Shown here: piece by piece, positions 8,936-17,203 of the stretch | Layout of the letters: every line of letters starts with the position of its first letter | How positions within the stretch are numbered: position 1 is the stretch's first letter | DNA from: Selenomonas sp. F0473 | GTDB lineage: Bacteria > Bacillota > Negativicutes > Selenomonadales > Selenomonadaceae | DNA length: 64,000 bases | Assembly (NCBI RefSeq): GCF_000315545.1 | Contig: NZ_JH992902.1 | Location: forward strand, 35,280 to 99,279 | Direction: 5' to 3' | Position numbers and translations under genes: made by a program | Notes under the pieces: model-generated | What the model saw: only the letters and a program-made list of their open reading frames with translations | The model's database searches: none | What the model was told of the DNA's origin: nothing

Positions 8936-9976
8936 ATGTTAGAGAAGATTGTCGCGACCATTTTTGTATTTGGTCTGTTGGTCTTTGTCCATGAACTCGG
9001 CCACTTCATTACCGCCAAGCTGACGGGCATGCGTGTGGACGAGTTCGCGATCGGTTTCGGTCCGCGTCTCGTAAGTTTTCGCCGGGGAGAAACGCTCTAT
9101 TCCATCCGTATCATACCGCTCGGCGGTTTCAACGATATCGCGGGCATGAATCCGGACGACAACGATGCGGGGGACCGCGGCTATTGCCGCAAACCGATCC
9201 TTTCGCGCATGTTTGTGATTCTTGCGGGTTCCGCGATGAATCTGATTCTGCCCGTCGCACTCTTCTTCGGCATCTTTTTCTTTGCCGGTGTGCAAACGCC
9301 GAACCCTGCGCCCGTGCTCGGCACTGTGCTTGCGGATCAGCCCGCGGCGCAGGCCGGGCTGCGGGCGCAGGACCGCATCCTCACGATCGACGGCCGACCG
9401 GTGGAGACATGGCAGTCCATGGTGGAGATGATCCGTGCCAATCAAGGGACGGTACCGCTGACAATGCAGGTCGAGCGTGAGGGGCAGGAATTGACGGTTA
9501 GCGTTATGCCGCGCTACGATACGGCACAAAAACGCGGCTATATCGGCATTGTCAACGATTTCGAGAGCACCTATCCGGGGTTCGTACAGTCCCTAACGAT
9601 GGCGTTTGAGCGCACGGGCATGATCATCGTGATGATGCTGGATGCCCTGTACCGCATCATCCTCGAACTTTCCGGTTCAGAGCTTGCGGGGCCGATCGGT
9701 GTGGCACAGATGGCGGGCGAGGTTGCCGAGATGGGGATTGTGCCGCTGCTGAACTTTGCCGCACTCCTCAGCCTCAATCTCGGCATCATCAATTTGCTGC
9801 CGGTCCCCGCGCTGGACGGCGGACATTTCCTGACGCTCTGCGTCGAAGCCGTGCGCGGCAAACCGCTCAGCCCGAAGGTGATGCGCTACATTCAGAATGC
9901 GGGCGTGGGACTCATCATACTGCTCATGCTGCTCGCAATGAAGAACGATGTCGTCCGCATATTTGCAGGAGGCTGA
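8936..9976 (+). CDS. rseP: RIP metalloprotease RseP (site-2 protease)
   Basis: A zinc intramembrane protease that cleaves transmembrane substrates such as anti-sigma factors. The 346-residue protein has the HExxH motif in FVHELGHFITAKLTG at about residues 17-31, a PDZ domain at about 125-195 (PAAQAGLRAQDRILTIDGRP) and the second catalytic motif LLPVPALDGGHFL near 285-297. Four membrane segments are visible. ATG 8936 follows AAAGGAG. It sits directly after cdsA and 8 nt before ispG. Confidence 0.96.
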   Translation: MLEKIVATIFVFGLLVFVHELGHFITAKLTGMRVDEFAIGFGPRLVSFRRGETLYSIRIIPLGGFNDIAGMNPDDNDAGDRGYCRKPILSRMFVILAGSAMNLILPVALFFGIFFFAGVQTPNPAPVLGTVLADQPAAQAGLRAQDRILTIDGRPVETWQSMVEMIRANQGTVPLTMQVEREGQELTVSVMPRYDTAQKRGYIGIVNDFESTYPGFVQSLTMAFERTGMIIVMMLDALYRIILELSGSELAGPIGVAQMAGEVAEMGIVPLLNFAALLSLNLGIINLLPVPALDGGHFLTLCVEAVRGKPLSPKVMRYIQNAGVGLIILLMLLAMKNDVVRIFAGG

Positions 9977-9984
9977 CTCAGGTT

Positions 9985-11064
9985 ATGCCCACATATGAAC
10001 GCCGCAAGACGCGGCAAATCCATATCGGCAATATTCCCGTCGGAGGGGGCGCCCCCATCTCCGTACAGTCGATGTGCAATACGAAGACGACGGATACGGA
10101 GGCGACCGTCCGACAGATCCGGGAACTCGCCGCGGCAGGATGCAATATTGTGCGGGTTGCCGTGCCCGATATGGCGGCGGCACAAAATCTCGGCAATATC
10201 ATACGAGAAGTCAAGACGCCCCTCGTCGCCGATATTCACTTTGACTACAAATTGGCACTTGAGGCGATGAATCAGGGCATCTCGGCGCTGCGCATCAACC
10301 CGGGCAATATCGGCGGTACGGAGCGTGTGAAGAAAGTGGTAGCCGCGGCGCGTGCGGGCGGTATCCCGATCCGCATCGGCGTCAACGCCGGATCGCTCGA
10401 CCACAAGATGCTGAAGAAGTACGGCGGGATCACCGCAGAGGCTCTTGTCGCGTCCGCGATGGAGCATGTGCGTGTCCTCGAAGAACTTAACTTTTACGAT
10501 ATGAAGATCTCGCTCAAGGCGCACGATGTGCCGCTGACTCTCGCGGCGTATCGTCTGATGAGCGAGCGCGTGGACTATCCGCTGCATCTCGGCATTACGG
10601 AGGCGGGGACGGCGGGCACGGGGATTATTAAATCCTCGGTCGGCGTCGGCGCGCTTCTTGCGGAGGGAATCGGCGATACGATCCGCATCTCTCTCACGGG
10701 GGATCCCGTCGTCGAGGTACGCACGGCAAATGAAATTTTGAAAGCCCTCGGGCTCAAAGAATACGGTCCCACTCTCGTCGCCTGCCCCACCTGCGGGCGC
10801 ACGAGCATCAATCTCGTGGAGATTGCGGAGAAGGTGGAAGAGCGTCTGCGCGATATGGAGGATCCCATCGAGGTCGCCGTCATGGGATGCGTCGTCAACG
10901 GTCCGGGGGAAGCGCGCGGCGCGGACGTCGGCATCGCGGGGGGGAACGGCGAGGGGCTCATCTTCCGCAAGGGAGAGGTCGTACGAAAGGTGAAGGAAGA
11001 AGAACTGCTGTCCGAGCTATTCAAAGAAATCGATGCGATATTGGAGGAACGCAAGCAATCATGA
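9985..11064 (+). CDS. ispG: 4-hydroxy-3-methylbut-2-enyl diphosphate synthase (IspG/GcpE)
   Basis: Iron-sulfur enzyme of the MEP isoprenoid pathway, converting MEcPP to HMBPP. The 359-residue protein has the TIM-barrel start (NIPVGGGAPISVQSMCNTKT) and the C-terminal [4Fe-4S] ligands: CPTCGR near residues 264-269 and CVVNGPGEA near 299. It is the short bacterial form. The proS start overlaps its stop by 4 nt. Its presence, with ispE at 22 kb, shows that the MEP pathway is used even though dxr is not in its usual position here. Confidence 0.97.
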   Translation: MPTYERRKTRQIHIGNIPVGGGAPISVQSMCNTKTTDTEATVRQIRELAAAGCNIVRVAVPDMAAAQNLGNIIREVKTPLVADIHFDYKLALEAMNQGISALRINPGNIGGTERVKKVVAAARAGGIPIRIGVNAGSLDHKMLKKYGGITAEALVASAMEHVRVLEELNFYDMKISLKAHDVPLTLAAYRLMSERVDYPLHLGITEAGTAGTGIIKSSVGVGALLAEGIGDTIRISLTGDPVVEVRTANEILKALGLKEYGPTLVACPTCGRTSINLVEIAEKVEERLRDMEDPIEVAVMGCVVNGPGEARGADVGIAGGNGEGLIFRKGEVVRKVKEEELLSELFKEIDAILEERKQS

Positions 11065-12773
11065 GAGCGACGAATCTTTATGCGCCCACCCTTAGAAATA
11101 CGCCTGCCGAAGCGGAGATCGCAAGCCACCGGCTCATGTATCGCGCGGGCCTCATCCGCAAATCCGCCGGCGGTATGTATACCTATCTGCCGCTGGCATG
11201 GCGCACGATCCGCAAGATCGAGCGGATCATCCGCGAGGAGATGGACGCCGCGGGCGGACAGGAGATCATGATGCCGATCCTCCAGCCGGCTGAACTCTGG
11301 GAGGAGAGCGGCCGCTGGGGGGCCTACGGCGCGGAGATGATGCGCGTCAAGGATCGCCATGAGCGCTCGTTCTGCCTCGGTCCCACGCACGAGGAGATGA
11401 TCACGGCGCTTGTCCGTGACGAGCTGCGCTCCTACAAGCAGCTTCCCATCATGCTCTATCAGATTCAGGACAAATTCCGCGACGAACGCCGCCCGCGCTT
11501 CGGCGTCATGCGCAGCCGCGAGTTCATTATGCAGGACCTTTACTCCTTTGACAAGGACGTCGAGGGTATGCACGCATCCTACCGCAAGATGTATGAAGCC
11601 TATTCAAACGTATTTAGACGCTGCGGGCTGAATTTCCGCGCGGTCGAGGCGGACGCCGGCGCGATCGGCGGCGGCCGCTCCGAGGAATTCACCGTGCTCG
11701 CGCCCGAAGGCGAGTCGCGCATCGCCTGCTGCGATGCGTGCGGCTATGCAGCGAGCGACGAGAAGGCCCGGCTGCGCCCGATCGAGGCGCTCGACGAGAC
11801 GGAACGCCCGCTTGAGAAAGTCGCGACTCCTCATACGAATACGATCGCGCTGCTGGCGGAATACCTCAAGATCCCCGTGGAAAAGACGATCAAGGCCGTC
11901 GCCTACCAGACGGAAGACGATACGCTCGTACTCGCCTTCCTGCGCGGCGATCACGAGGTCAACGAGGTCAAACTGGTCAATGCCGTCCCGGGGGCGCGCG
12001 AACTGCGTATGGCAGACGAGACAGCCATACGTGCGGCAGGGGGCTGTCCCGGCTTCATGAGCCCCATCGGCATCAAGGGGGGGACGCATATCGTTGTCGA
12101 CGAGACGGCGATGCGGATGAAGAACGCCGTTTCGGGTGCGAACGAACAGGATTATCACTATATGAATGTCAATCCCGCGCGCGATTTCGGCAGCGTTACG
12201 GTCGCCGATATCCGGCTTGTCGCCGAGGGCGACCTATGCCCAGCGTGCGGGGAGGGGCGCCTCCATATCAGCCGCGGCATTGAGGCGGGGCAGATCTTTG
12301 CGCTTGGGACGAAGTACAGCGAGGCGATGCAGGCAAACTTCCTCGATGCCGACGGAAAGTTAAAGCCCCTGCAGATGGGCTGCTACGGCATCGGCGTCGG
12401 ACGCACAATGGCGGCGGCGATCGAGCAGAACCGGGACGAGCACGGCATCATTTGGCCCCGCGCGATCGCCCCCTACGAAGTCGTCGTCGTTGCCGTCAAC
12501 GCGAAAGTCCCGGAGCAGCTCGCCTACGCCGAGGAGATCTATGAAGAACTGCGCGCGGCGGGCGTTGACGTTCTGCTGGACGACCGCAGGGAGCGCGCGG
12601 GCGTGAAGTTCAACGACTGCGATCTGATCGGCTATCCCGTGCGCATTGCCATCGGGCCGAAGACAATTGAAAACGGCACAATCGAGGTCAAGCTGCGTCG
12701 GACGGGGGAGCTCGTGAACTTCGCAAGGGATACCTATCTGAAGGGCGTGCGCGATATGCTTGCCGCGCTTTGA
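11061..12773 (+). CDS. proS: Prolyl-tRNA synthetase, bacterial type
   Basis: Class II aminoacyl-tRNA synthetase of 570 residues, charging tRNA-Pro. The N-terminal catalytic part shows GLIRKSAGGMYTYLPLAWR (motif 1 region) and FRDERRPRFGVMRSREF (motif 2), the middle holds the INS editing domain (about 225-400, with LKIPVEKTIKAVAYQ), then motif 3 GCYGIGVGRTMAAAIEQ and the anticodon-binding domain. The frame opens at 10887, but the start is ATG 11061, which overlaps the ispG stop by 4 nt and gives the standard MRATNLYAPT N-terminus. Confidence 0.97.
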   Translation: MRATNLYAPTLRNTPAEAEIASHRLMYRAGLIRKSAGGMYTYLPLAWRTIRKIERIIREEMDAAGGQEIMMPILQPAELWEESGRWGAYGAEMMRVKDRHERSFCLGPTHEEMITALVRDELRSYKQLPIMLYQIQDKFRDERRPRFGVMRSREFIMQDLYSFDKDVEGMHASYRKMYEAYSNVFRRCGLNFRAVEADAGAIGGGRSEEFTVLAPEGESRIACCDACGYAASDEKARLRPIEALDETERPLEKVATPHTNTIALLAEYLKIPVEKTIKAVAYQTEDDTLVLAFLRGDHEVNEVKLVNAVPGARELRMADETAIRAAGGCPGFMSPIGIKGGTHIVVDETAMRMKNAVSGANEQDYHYMNVNPARDFGSVTVADIRLVAEGDLCPACGEGRLHISRGIEAGQIFALGTKYSEAMQANFLDADGKLKPLQMGCYGIGVGRTMAAAIEQNRDEHGIIWPRAIAPYEVVVVAVNAKVPEQLAYAEEIYEELRAAGVDVLLDDRRERAGVKFNDCDLIGYPVRIAIGPKTIENGTIEVKLRRTGELVNFARDTYLKGVRDMLAAL

Positions 12774-12781
12774 ATTTGAAT

Positions 12782-12828
12782 AAGTGACGCGACGGTTTTA
12801 TTTTAGATCCCGCGGCGCTTATTTTTAT
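12782..12828 (+). terminator. Probable terminator after proS
   Basis: AAGTGACGCG (12782-12791) can pair with CGCGGCGCTT (12811-12820), with one mismatch and one wobble, around a 19-nt loop, followed by ATTTTTATT. It is weaker than other terminators here. Confidence 0.5.
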
Positions 12829-12904
12829 TACGGGATGCGGTATACGAAACGAAGGCTGTAGGGGCTAGGGTCCAAATAGATCGGAGACGATTTTTTTCGG
12901 CGTA

Positions 12905-12933
12905 TTGAAAAGACGGTTTGTTATTGCTATAAT
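12905..12933 (+). promoter_or_regulatory. Promoter of the Hsp20 gene
   Basis: TTGAAA (12905-12910), a 17-bp spacer and TATAAT (12928-12933) with an extended TG at 12925-12926. A 14-bp palindrome starts 3 nt after the -10. Confidence 0.85.
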
Positions 12934-12936
12934 GGT

Positions 12937-12950
12937 TCTATTCGAATAGA
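12937..12950. promoter_or_regulatory. 14-bp perfect palindrome at the Hsp20 start site
   Basis: TCTATTCGAATAGA is a perfect palindrome at the expected transcription start of the Hsp20 gene. It is positioned like a repressor operator. It does not match the CIRCE element bound by HrcA. The regulator is unknown. Confidence 0.5.
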
Positions 12951-12972
12951 TCCGATATGGGAGGTGGCTGTT

Positions 12973-13419
12973 GTGTTTCGTCCATTACCGTTCAACTTGA
13001 AAGAAAATGCCGAAAAGGGGCAGGAAATGCTCGGCAAGGTGCTTGAAACCGTTGTGGAGCATTCGTTTAACCCGCTGGACAAGGTCGGGGGGATGCTCTT
13101 CCCGTTCCGCGTCGATGTGATCGACTGTGAAAATCGCTACGAGCTGTTCGCGGAACTGCCCGGATTTTCCAAGGAGAGCATCGAGGTATCCTATCATGAG
13201 GACAGCAGACTGAAAATCAAGGCGGCGCGCGATGCGTCGGATTTCGCAGAGGCGAAGTTTCTCTGCCGCGAGCGTAAGACGGGCACATTCGAGCGCGATT
13301 TCCTCATTGACGACGTCGATGCGGCGGGCGTGTCCGTTTCCTACGAGGCGGGCGTTCTGCACGTTGTCCTGCCGAAACTTGAGGTTCAGACCTCTTGCCG
13401 TGTCTTTACGATTCAGTAA
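12973..13419 (+). CDS. Hsp20/alpha-crystallin small heat shock protein
   Basis: An ATP-independent holdase chaperone of 148 residues. The alpha-crystallin domain spans about residues 40-145: FRVDVIDCENRYELFAELPG opens it (typical NRYEL.AELPGF), FERDFLIDD is in the middle, and SYEAGVLHVVLPK is the conserved beta8-beta9 segment. The C-terminal I-x-I/V tail is not obvious. The frame opens at GTG 12964, but that codon overlaps GGGAGGT, so GTG 12973, 7 nt after it, is taken as the start. It has its own promoter with a palindromic operator candidate. Confidence 0.88.
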   Translation: MFRPLPFNLKENAEKGQEMLGKVLETVVEHSFNPLDKVGGMLFPFRVDVIDCENRYELFAELPGFSKESIEVSYHEDSRLKIKAARDASDFAEAKFLCRERKTGTFERDFLIDDVDAAGVSVSYEAGVLHVVLPKLEVQTSCRVFTIQ

Positions 13420-13460
13420 ATTTTTTGAAGTAGGGAAAGAATTGTCGGGGAGGGCCGTTT

Positions 13461-14249
13461 ATGGCAGAAGATCGGGATTGGGAGCTTTTTAAACAGAAAT
13501 TGAAGGCGAAGACGGAAATCGATCTCGACCTTTATAAAGAGCCGCAGATGAAGCGGCGCATCAATAATCTGATCATGCGCGCGGGATACAAATCCTGCAC
13601 GGAGTACTTTGACCATGTGTGCGGGAATAAGGACGACTTTGCGGCGTTCATCGAGTATCTCACCATCAATGTGTCGGAGTTCTTCCGCACGCCGGAGAAA
13701 TTCAGCAAGCTTGAGACCGATGTCATTCCGGATCTCTTGAAACGATCGCCGAAACTCAATATTTGGAGTGCGGGCTGTTCGATCGGAGCGGAGCCGTATT
13801 CTCTTGCGATTATCATGAAGGAAATGACGCCGGGGACAAAGCACCGCATCCTCGCATCGGATCTCGATGTGGAGATTCTCGCGAAGGCTAAGCGCGGCGT
13901 CTATACGGCCGACGAGATCAAAAGCATGGCGCCGGAGCGCCGCCGCAAGTACTTCGACAAGGAGGGCGACAACTTTGCGGTCAAACAGGAGATCAAGAGC
14001 CTGATCGAGTTCAAGCGCCACAATCTCCTGCAGGATAAGTTCGAGACGGGGTTTGATCTGATCCTCTGCCGCAATGTTGTGATCTACTTTACCGATGAGG
14101 CGAAAGATCAGCTCTATCGGCATTTCTTTGAGGCACTGAAACCGGGCGGGATCCTCTTTGTCGGCGCGACGGAGTCGATCCTGAACTTCCGCAAGATGGG
14201 CTATACGAGTTTCCAGCCGTTCTTTTATCAACGGCCGCTCGAATCTTGA
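13461..14249 (+). CDS. cheR: CheR-type chemoreceptor glutamate methyltransferase
   Basis: Methylates glutamates on methyl-accepting chemotaxis proteins with S-adenosylmethionine, setting receptor sensitivity. It has 262 residues: an N-terminal helical CheR_N domain (to about 75) with FIEYLTINVSEFFRTPEKF, then the SAM domain with IWSAGCSIGAEPYSLAI near 102-118 and DLILCRNVVIYFTDEAK near 194. No other che gene lies in the window, so it is an isolated copy. ATG 13461 is supported by GGGGAGGG upstream. The next gene overlaps its stop by 4 nt. Confidence 0.93.
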   Translation: MAEDRDWELFKQKLKAKTEIDLDLYKEPQMKRRINNLIMRAGYKSCTEYFDHVCGNKDDFAAFIEYLTINVSEFFRTPEKFSKLETDVIPDLLKRSPKLNIWSAGCSIGAEPYSLAIIMKEMTPGTKHRILASDLDVEILAKAKRGVYTADEIKSMAPERRRKYFDKEGDNFAVKQEIKSLIEFKRHNLLQDKFETGFDLILCRNVVIYFTDEAKDQLYRHFFEALKPGGILFVGATESILNFRKMGYTSFQPFFYQRPLES

Positions 14250-15178
14250 CGGCGCGGCCGGTCGAGGCGCAGCGGCTGGCACTGCTGCGGCGTCAGATTG
14301 CGTGGGCCGAGGAAAAGACGTCGTTTTATCGCGAAGCGTTCGCGCGCACGGGCGTCGGTCCGGCCGATATCCGGTCTTTCGCCGATATGGATCGCCTGCC
14401 GCTTTTAGAGTGTGCAGCACAGGAAGGGGCGTCCGCCCCTTTTTTCATGCTTGCGCTTCCTCTTTCGGGACTTCTGCGTATGAGCGTGCTGCACGATGCG
14501 GCGGGGGATCCGGGCAGACCGCATTTTTACACGCGGGGCGACGTTGCGCGGCAGGTGCGGACGGCGGCGGAACTATTTACGGCATGCGGCGTCAACCGTG
14601 CGAGTACGGTGCTTCTTGCGGGGGATTTTGCCGACGGCAGGATGCTGGATCTTCAGTATGCGTTGGATATGATCGGGGCGCTGACGCTGCCGCTCGGTAT
14701 CTCTCCCGACACGGAGAGGATGACGGCCGCACTGCGTGGCGCTGTGCCGGATACCCTCGTCGTCTGGGAGGAGGCACTGCCCGGACTGGCGGCCGCGCTG
14801 CGGGCCCGGGGGATTGTCGCGCAGCGCCTCGTTACGGTCGGGACGCGCATTGCGCCGACAAAGGAGTCGCGCAGCCTCTCTGCTGAGATCGCGGCGCAGC
14901 ATATGCATATTTTGAGCAATGCCGCGCTTGGCGCGACGGTCGGATATTCCCGTGCGGGAGAAAACGGCATCCGGCTGGAGGAACGCCTTTTCTTTGCCGA
15001 AGTCCTCGATGCGGCGGGAAGAAGTCATATCGAAGACGGTGCGGCGGGAGAACTTGTACTCTCGACGCTTACGGCGGAGGCAATGCCGGTACTGCGCTAT
15101 CGTACGGGACTAAAGGCGCGGTTGGAGCGGCGCGTACGCGACGCCGCAGAGATCGGTTTGTATATCATGGAGGTATGA
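14246..15178 (+). CDS. Shortened PaaK-like adenylate-forming protein
   Basis: A 310-residue protein that follows the N-terminal pattern of phenylacetate-CoA ligases: LLRRQIAWAEEKTSFYREAF and DIRSFADMDRLPL are typical of that family, and the middle segment GRPHFYTRGDVARQVRTAAE aligns with the region after the ATP-binding loop. The loop itself is degenerate (DAAGDPGRP where SSGTTGKP is expected), and the protein is over 100 residues shorter than the usual ~430, lacking the C-terminal AMP-binding subdomain. It may be non-catalytic. TTG 14246 overlaps the cheR stop by 4 nt; pyrF follows after 3 nt. Confidence 0.65.
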   Translation: MTARPVEAQRLALLRRQIAWAEEKTSFYREAFARTGVGPADIRSFADMDRLPLLECAAQEGASAPFFMLALPLSGLLRMSVLHDAAGDPGRPHFYTRGDVARQVRTAAELFTACGVNRASTVLLAGDFADGRMLDLQYALDMIGALTLPLGISPDTERMTAALRGAVPDTLVVWEEALPGLAAALRARGIVAQRLVTVGTRIAPTKESRSLSAEIAAQHMHILSNAALGATVGYSRAGENGIRLEERLFFAEVLDAAGRSHIEDGAAGELVLSTLTAEAMPVLRYRTGLKARLERRVRDAAEIGLYIMEV

Positions 15179-15181
15179 AGA

Positions 15182-15895
15182 GTGGCGGATGATCGGCTGA
15201 TTGCGGCGCTCGATGTGCCCACTCGCGGGGAAGCGGAAGCGCTCGTTGCGCGTCTTGGAGACAGCGTCGCTTACTATAAGGTCGGCATGGAGCTGTTTTA
15301 TGCGTGCGGCGGCGATATCGTCATGTGGCTGAAGGAACAAGGGAAAAAAGTTTTTCTTGACCTTAAACTCCATGATATTCCGAACACGACCGCGCAGGGG
15401 CTGTGCTCGCTTTTGCGTCTCCGTCCCGATATCCTGAACGTGCACACGGCGGGCGGCCTGCGGATGATGCGCGCGGCGGCGGATGCCCTGCATGCGGCGG
15501 CGGAGGAACGGGGCGCCGCGTGTCCGAAGCTGATCGGGGTTACGGTTCTGACAAGCATGGATACGGGCGACTGGGCGGGACTCGGCCATGCGGGAACGAT
15601 CGAGGATGCCGTTCTCCGGCGCGCGCGGCTTGCCCGAGAGGCGGGACTCGACGGCGTGGTGGCATCGCCGCAGGAGACGGCGCTCATACGGCGCACATGC
15701 GGTGCGGATTTTCTCGTCGTGACGCCGGGAATCCGTCCCGCGGGGGCGTCACGCGACGATCAGCGCCGCGTGACGACGCCGGCGGAGGCGGTTCGCGCAG
15801 GCGCGTCGCACATCGTCGTGGGGCGTGCGATTTATGCGGCGGAGGATCCGCGCGCAGCGGCGGAACAAGTGCTGCGGGAGATGGAGGAGATCTGA
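15182..15895 (+). CDS. pyrF: Orotidine 5'-phosphate decarboxylase
   Basis: Last step of de novo UMP synthesis (OMP to UMP). The 237-residue TIM barrel shows IAALDVPT, KVGMELF and the catalytic FLDLKLHDIPNTT (residues about 58-70), then VVTPGIRPAG and VVGRAIYAA for phosphate binding. The start is GTG 15182. Its stop overlaps the pyrE start by one base, so the two are coupled. Confidence 0.97.
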   Translation: MADDRLIAALDVPTRGEAEALVARLGDSVAYYKVGMELFYACGGDIVMWLKEQGKKVFLDLKLHDIPNTTAQGLCSLLRLRPDILNVHTAGGLRMMRAAADALHAAAEERGAACPKLIGVTVLTSMDTGDWAGLGHAGTIEDAVLRRARLAREAGLDGVVASPQETALIRRTCGADFLVVTPGIRPAGASRDDQRRVTTPAEAVRAGASHIVVGRAIYAAEDPRAAAEQVLREMEEI

Positions 15896-16470
15896 TGACG
15901 GAAGAGGAAGTACGCGATCTGTTGGTGGAAACGGGCGCGATTATGGACGGTCATTTTTTGCTGACCTCGGGGCGGCACAGTTCGCAGTATGTGGAGAAAT
16001 TTAACGTCCTGCAGCATCCGAAATATACGCAGCGGCTCTGCGAGGCGATGGCGGAGAAGTTCAAAGACGCGGGCATTGAGACGGTGGTCGGCCCCATGAC
16101 GGGCGGTATCCTGCTCGCGCATGAGACGGGTAAGGCGCTCGGCACGCGCGCAATCTTTACGGAGCGTGTCGCGGGGAAGATGACGTTCCGCCGCGGTTTT
16201 ACGCTGCGCAAAGGGGAGCGCGTCCTCATCGTCGAGGATATCGTGACGACGGGCGGCTCCATTAAAGAAGTCGTCGAGGTCGTGAAATCTGCGGGCGCCG
16301 TTCCGGCCGCGGTCTCGATGATCGTGGACCGCAGCGGCGGCAAGGCCGCGTTCGGCGATGTGCCGAAGTCCGTGCTCCTCACAATGGATGTGCGGAGCTA
16401 CACGCCGGAGGAATGCCCCCTTTGTGCAGAAGGAATCCCGATGACCAAACGCGGGCGGACGGGTAAATAG
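15895..16470 (+). CDS. pyrE: Orotate phosphoribosyltransferase
   Basis: Converts orotate and PRPP to OMP, the step before PyrF. It has 191 residues with the PRPP loop VLIVEDIVTTGGSIKEVVEV near residues 110-129 and GPMTGGILLAHETGKALG near 62-79. The C-terminal CPLCAEG segment is an extra seen in some short PyrE proteins. ATG 15895 overlaps the pyrF stop. The same frame stays open far upstream to 15403, but that part runs inside pyrF in another frame and is a shadow. Confidence 0.97.
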   Translation: MTEEEVRDLLVETGAIMDGHFLLTSGRHSSQYVEKFNVLQHPKYTQRLCEAMAEKFKDAGIETVVGPMTGGILLAHETGKALGTRAIFTERVAGKMTFRRGFTLRKGERVLIVEDIVTTGGSIKEVVEVVKSAGAVPAAVSMIVDRSGGKAAFGDVPKSVLLTMDVRSYTPEECPLCAEGIPMTKRGRTGK

Positions 16471-16482
16471 GGAAACGGGCGA

Positions 16483-17175
16483 ATGGCGGATTCATATACG
16501 GAGAAGATTGACGCCGCCCTTGCGGATTGGCGGAAGCTGGAGGAACTTCCGGAAGAGATCGTCGGCTTTCGGCGCACATATGAGCGCCAGCAGACGGAAG
16601 AGCGCTATGAGTTCTTTCGCTATGAGCATACGGAACTTCATCGCGCGGTGATCGGCTTTTATGACGCGGCGACGGATTCGTACAAGCTGCGCGTGCGGAT
16701 CGGGGTCGTGAGTTATGCGTTGCCGGCTTTTATCCGTCAGGATCTCGAGAGTTTCGGCCGGGCGCTTGATATGTATCTGTCGCGCGTGATGGAGGAACTG
16801 ACGGCCGAGACGCTGCATACGCAGGAGCTGGCGCCCGTGCGCGATGTGATCCTCGCGTGGCGGTACGGCGCGGCGCTGCCGAAGGAGTGTGAAGGATTCG
16901 CGCTCTTTGTGCGGCCGTCCTCTCCGGCCGCGCTGACGAACGGCTCCTATCTCGTCGTCGACTACGTGGATTTTGCCCGGGAAAGCGACGTCGGGATCTA
17001 TTATAATTTTTACCGCAATGAGTTTTTTTGCGAGTACCACGTATGGGGCATGCCCTACGTCAGCTACGACTTCGACGCGGCGGATCTCGAGGAACTCGAG
17101 CGGCGCTTAGAACTGCATCTCGTGCAGTACCTCCGGATGGTGGCGGAAAAAGCGGATGCGGGGAGACCCGTGTGA
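16483..17175 (+). CDS. Hypothetical protein
   Basis: A 230-residue soluble acidic protein, 12 nt after pyrE and overlapping the start region of the next gene. It has no signal peptide or membrane segment. The N-terminal third is helical and charged (TYERQQTEERYEFFRYEH), the middle carries a possible substrate- or partner-binding beta region (YKLRVRIGVVSYALPAF), and the C-terminal part is strand-rich and ends in an acidic helix (ADLEELERRLELHLVQYL). I do not recognise the family. Position in the pyrF-pyrE run says nothing firm about function. Confidence 0.7.
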   Translation: MADSYTEKIDAALADWRKLEELPEEIVGFRRTYERQQTEERYEFFRYEHTELHRAVIGFYDAATDSYKLRVRIGVVSYALPAFIRQDLESFGRALDMYLSRVMEELTAETLHTQELAPVRDVILAWRYGAALPKECEGFALFVRPSSPAALTNGSYLVVDYVDFARESDVGIYYNFYRNEFFCEYHVWGMPYVSYDFDAADLEELERRLELHLVQYLRMVAEKADAGRPV

Positions 17176-17203
17176 TATGTTTCGGTGTGAAAGAGAGGGA
17201 AAC

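Noticed and set aside
12901-12972. CIRCE element upstream of Hsp20
   Set aside because: The TTAGCACTC-N9-GAGTGCTAA pattern is absent; a different palindrome is present.
15403-16470. 355-codon plus-strand frame overlapping pyrF and pyrE
   Set aside because: Only its last 191 codons (from 15895) encode PyrE; the upstream part is a GC-driven open frame within pyrF.
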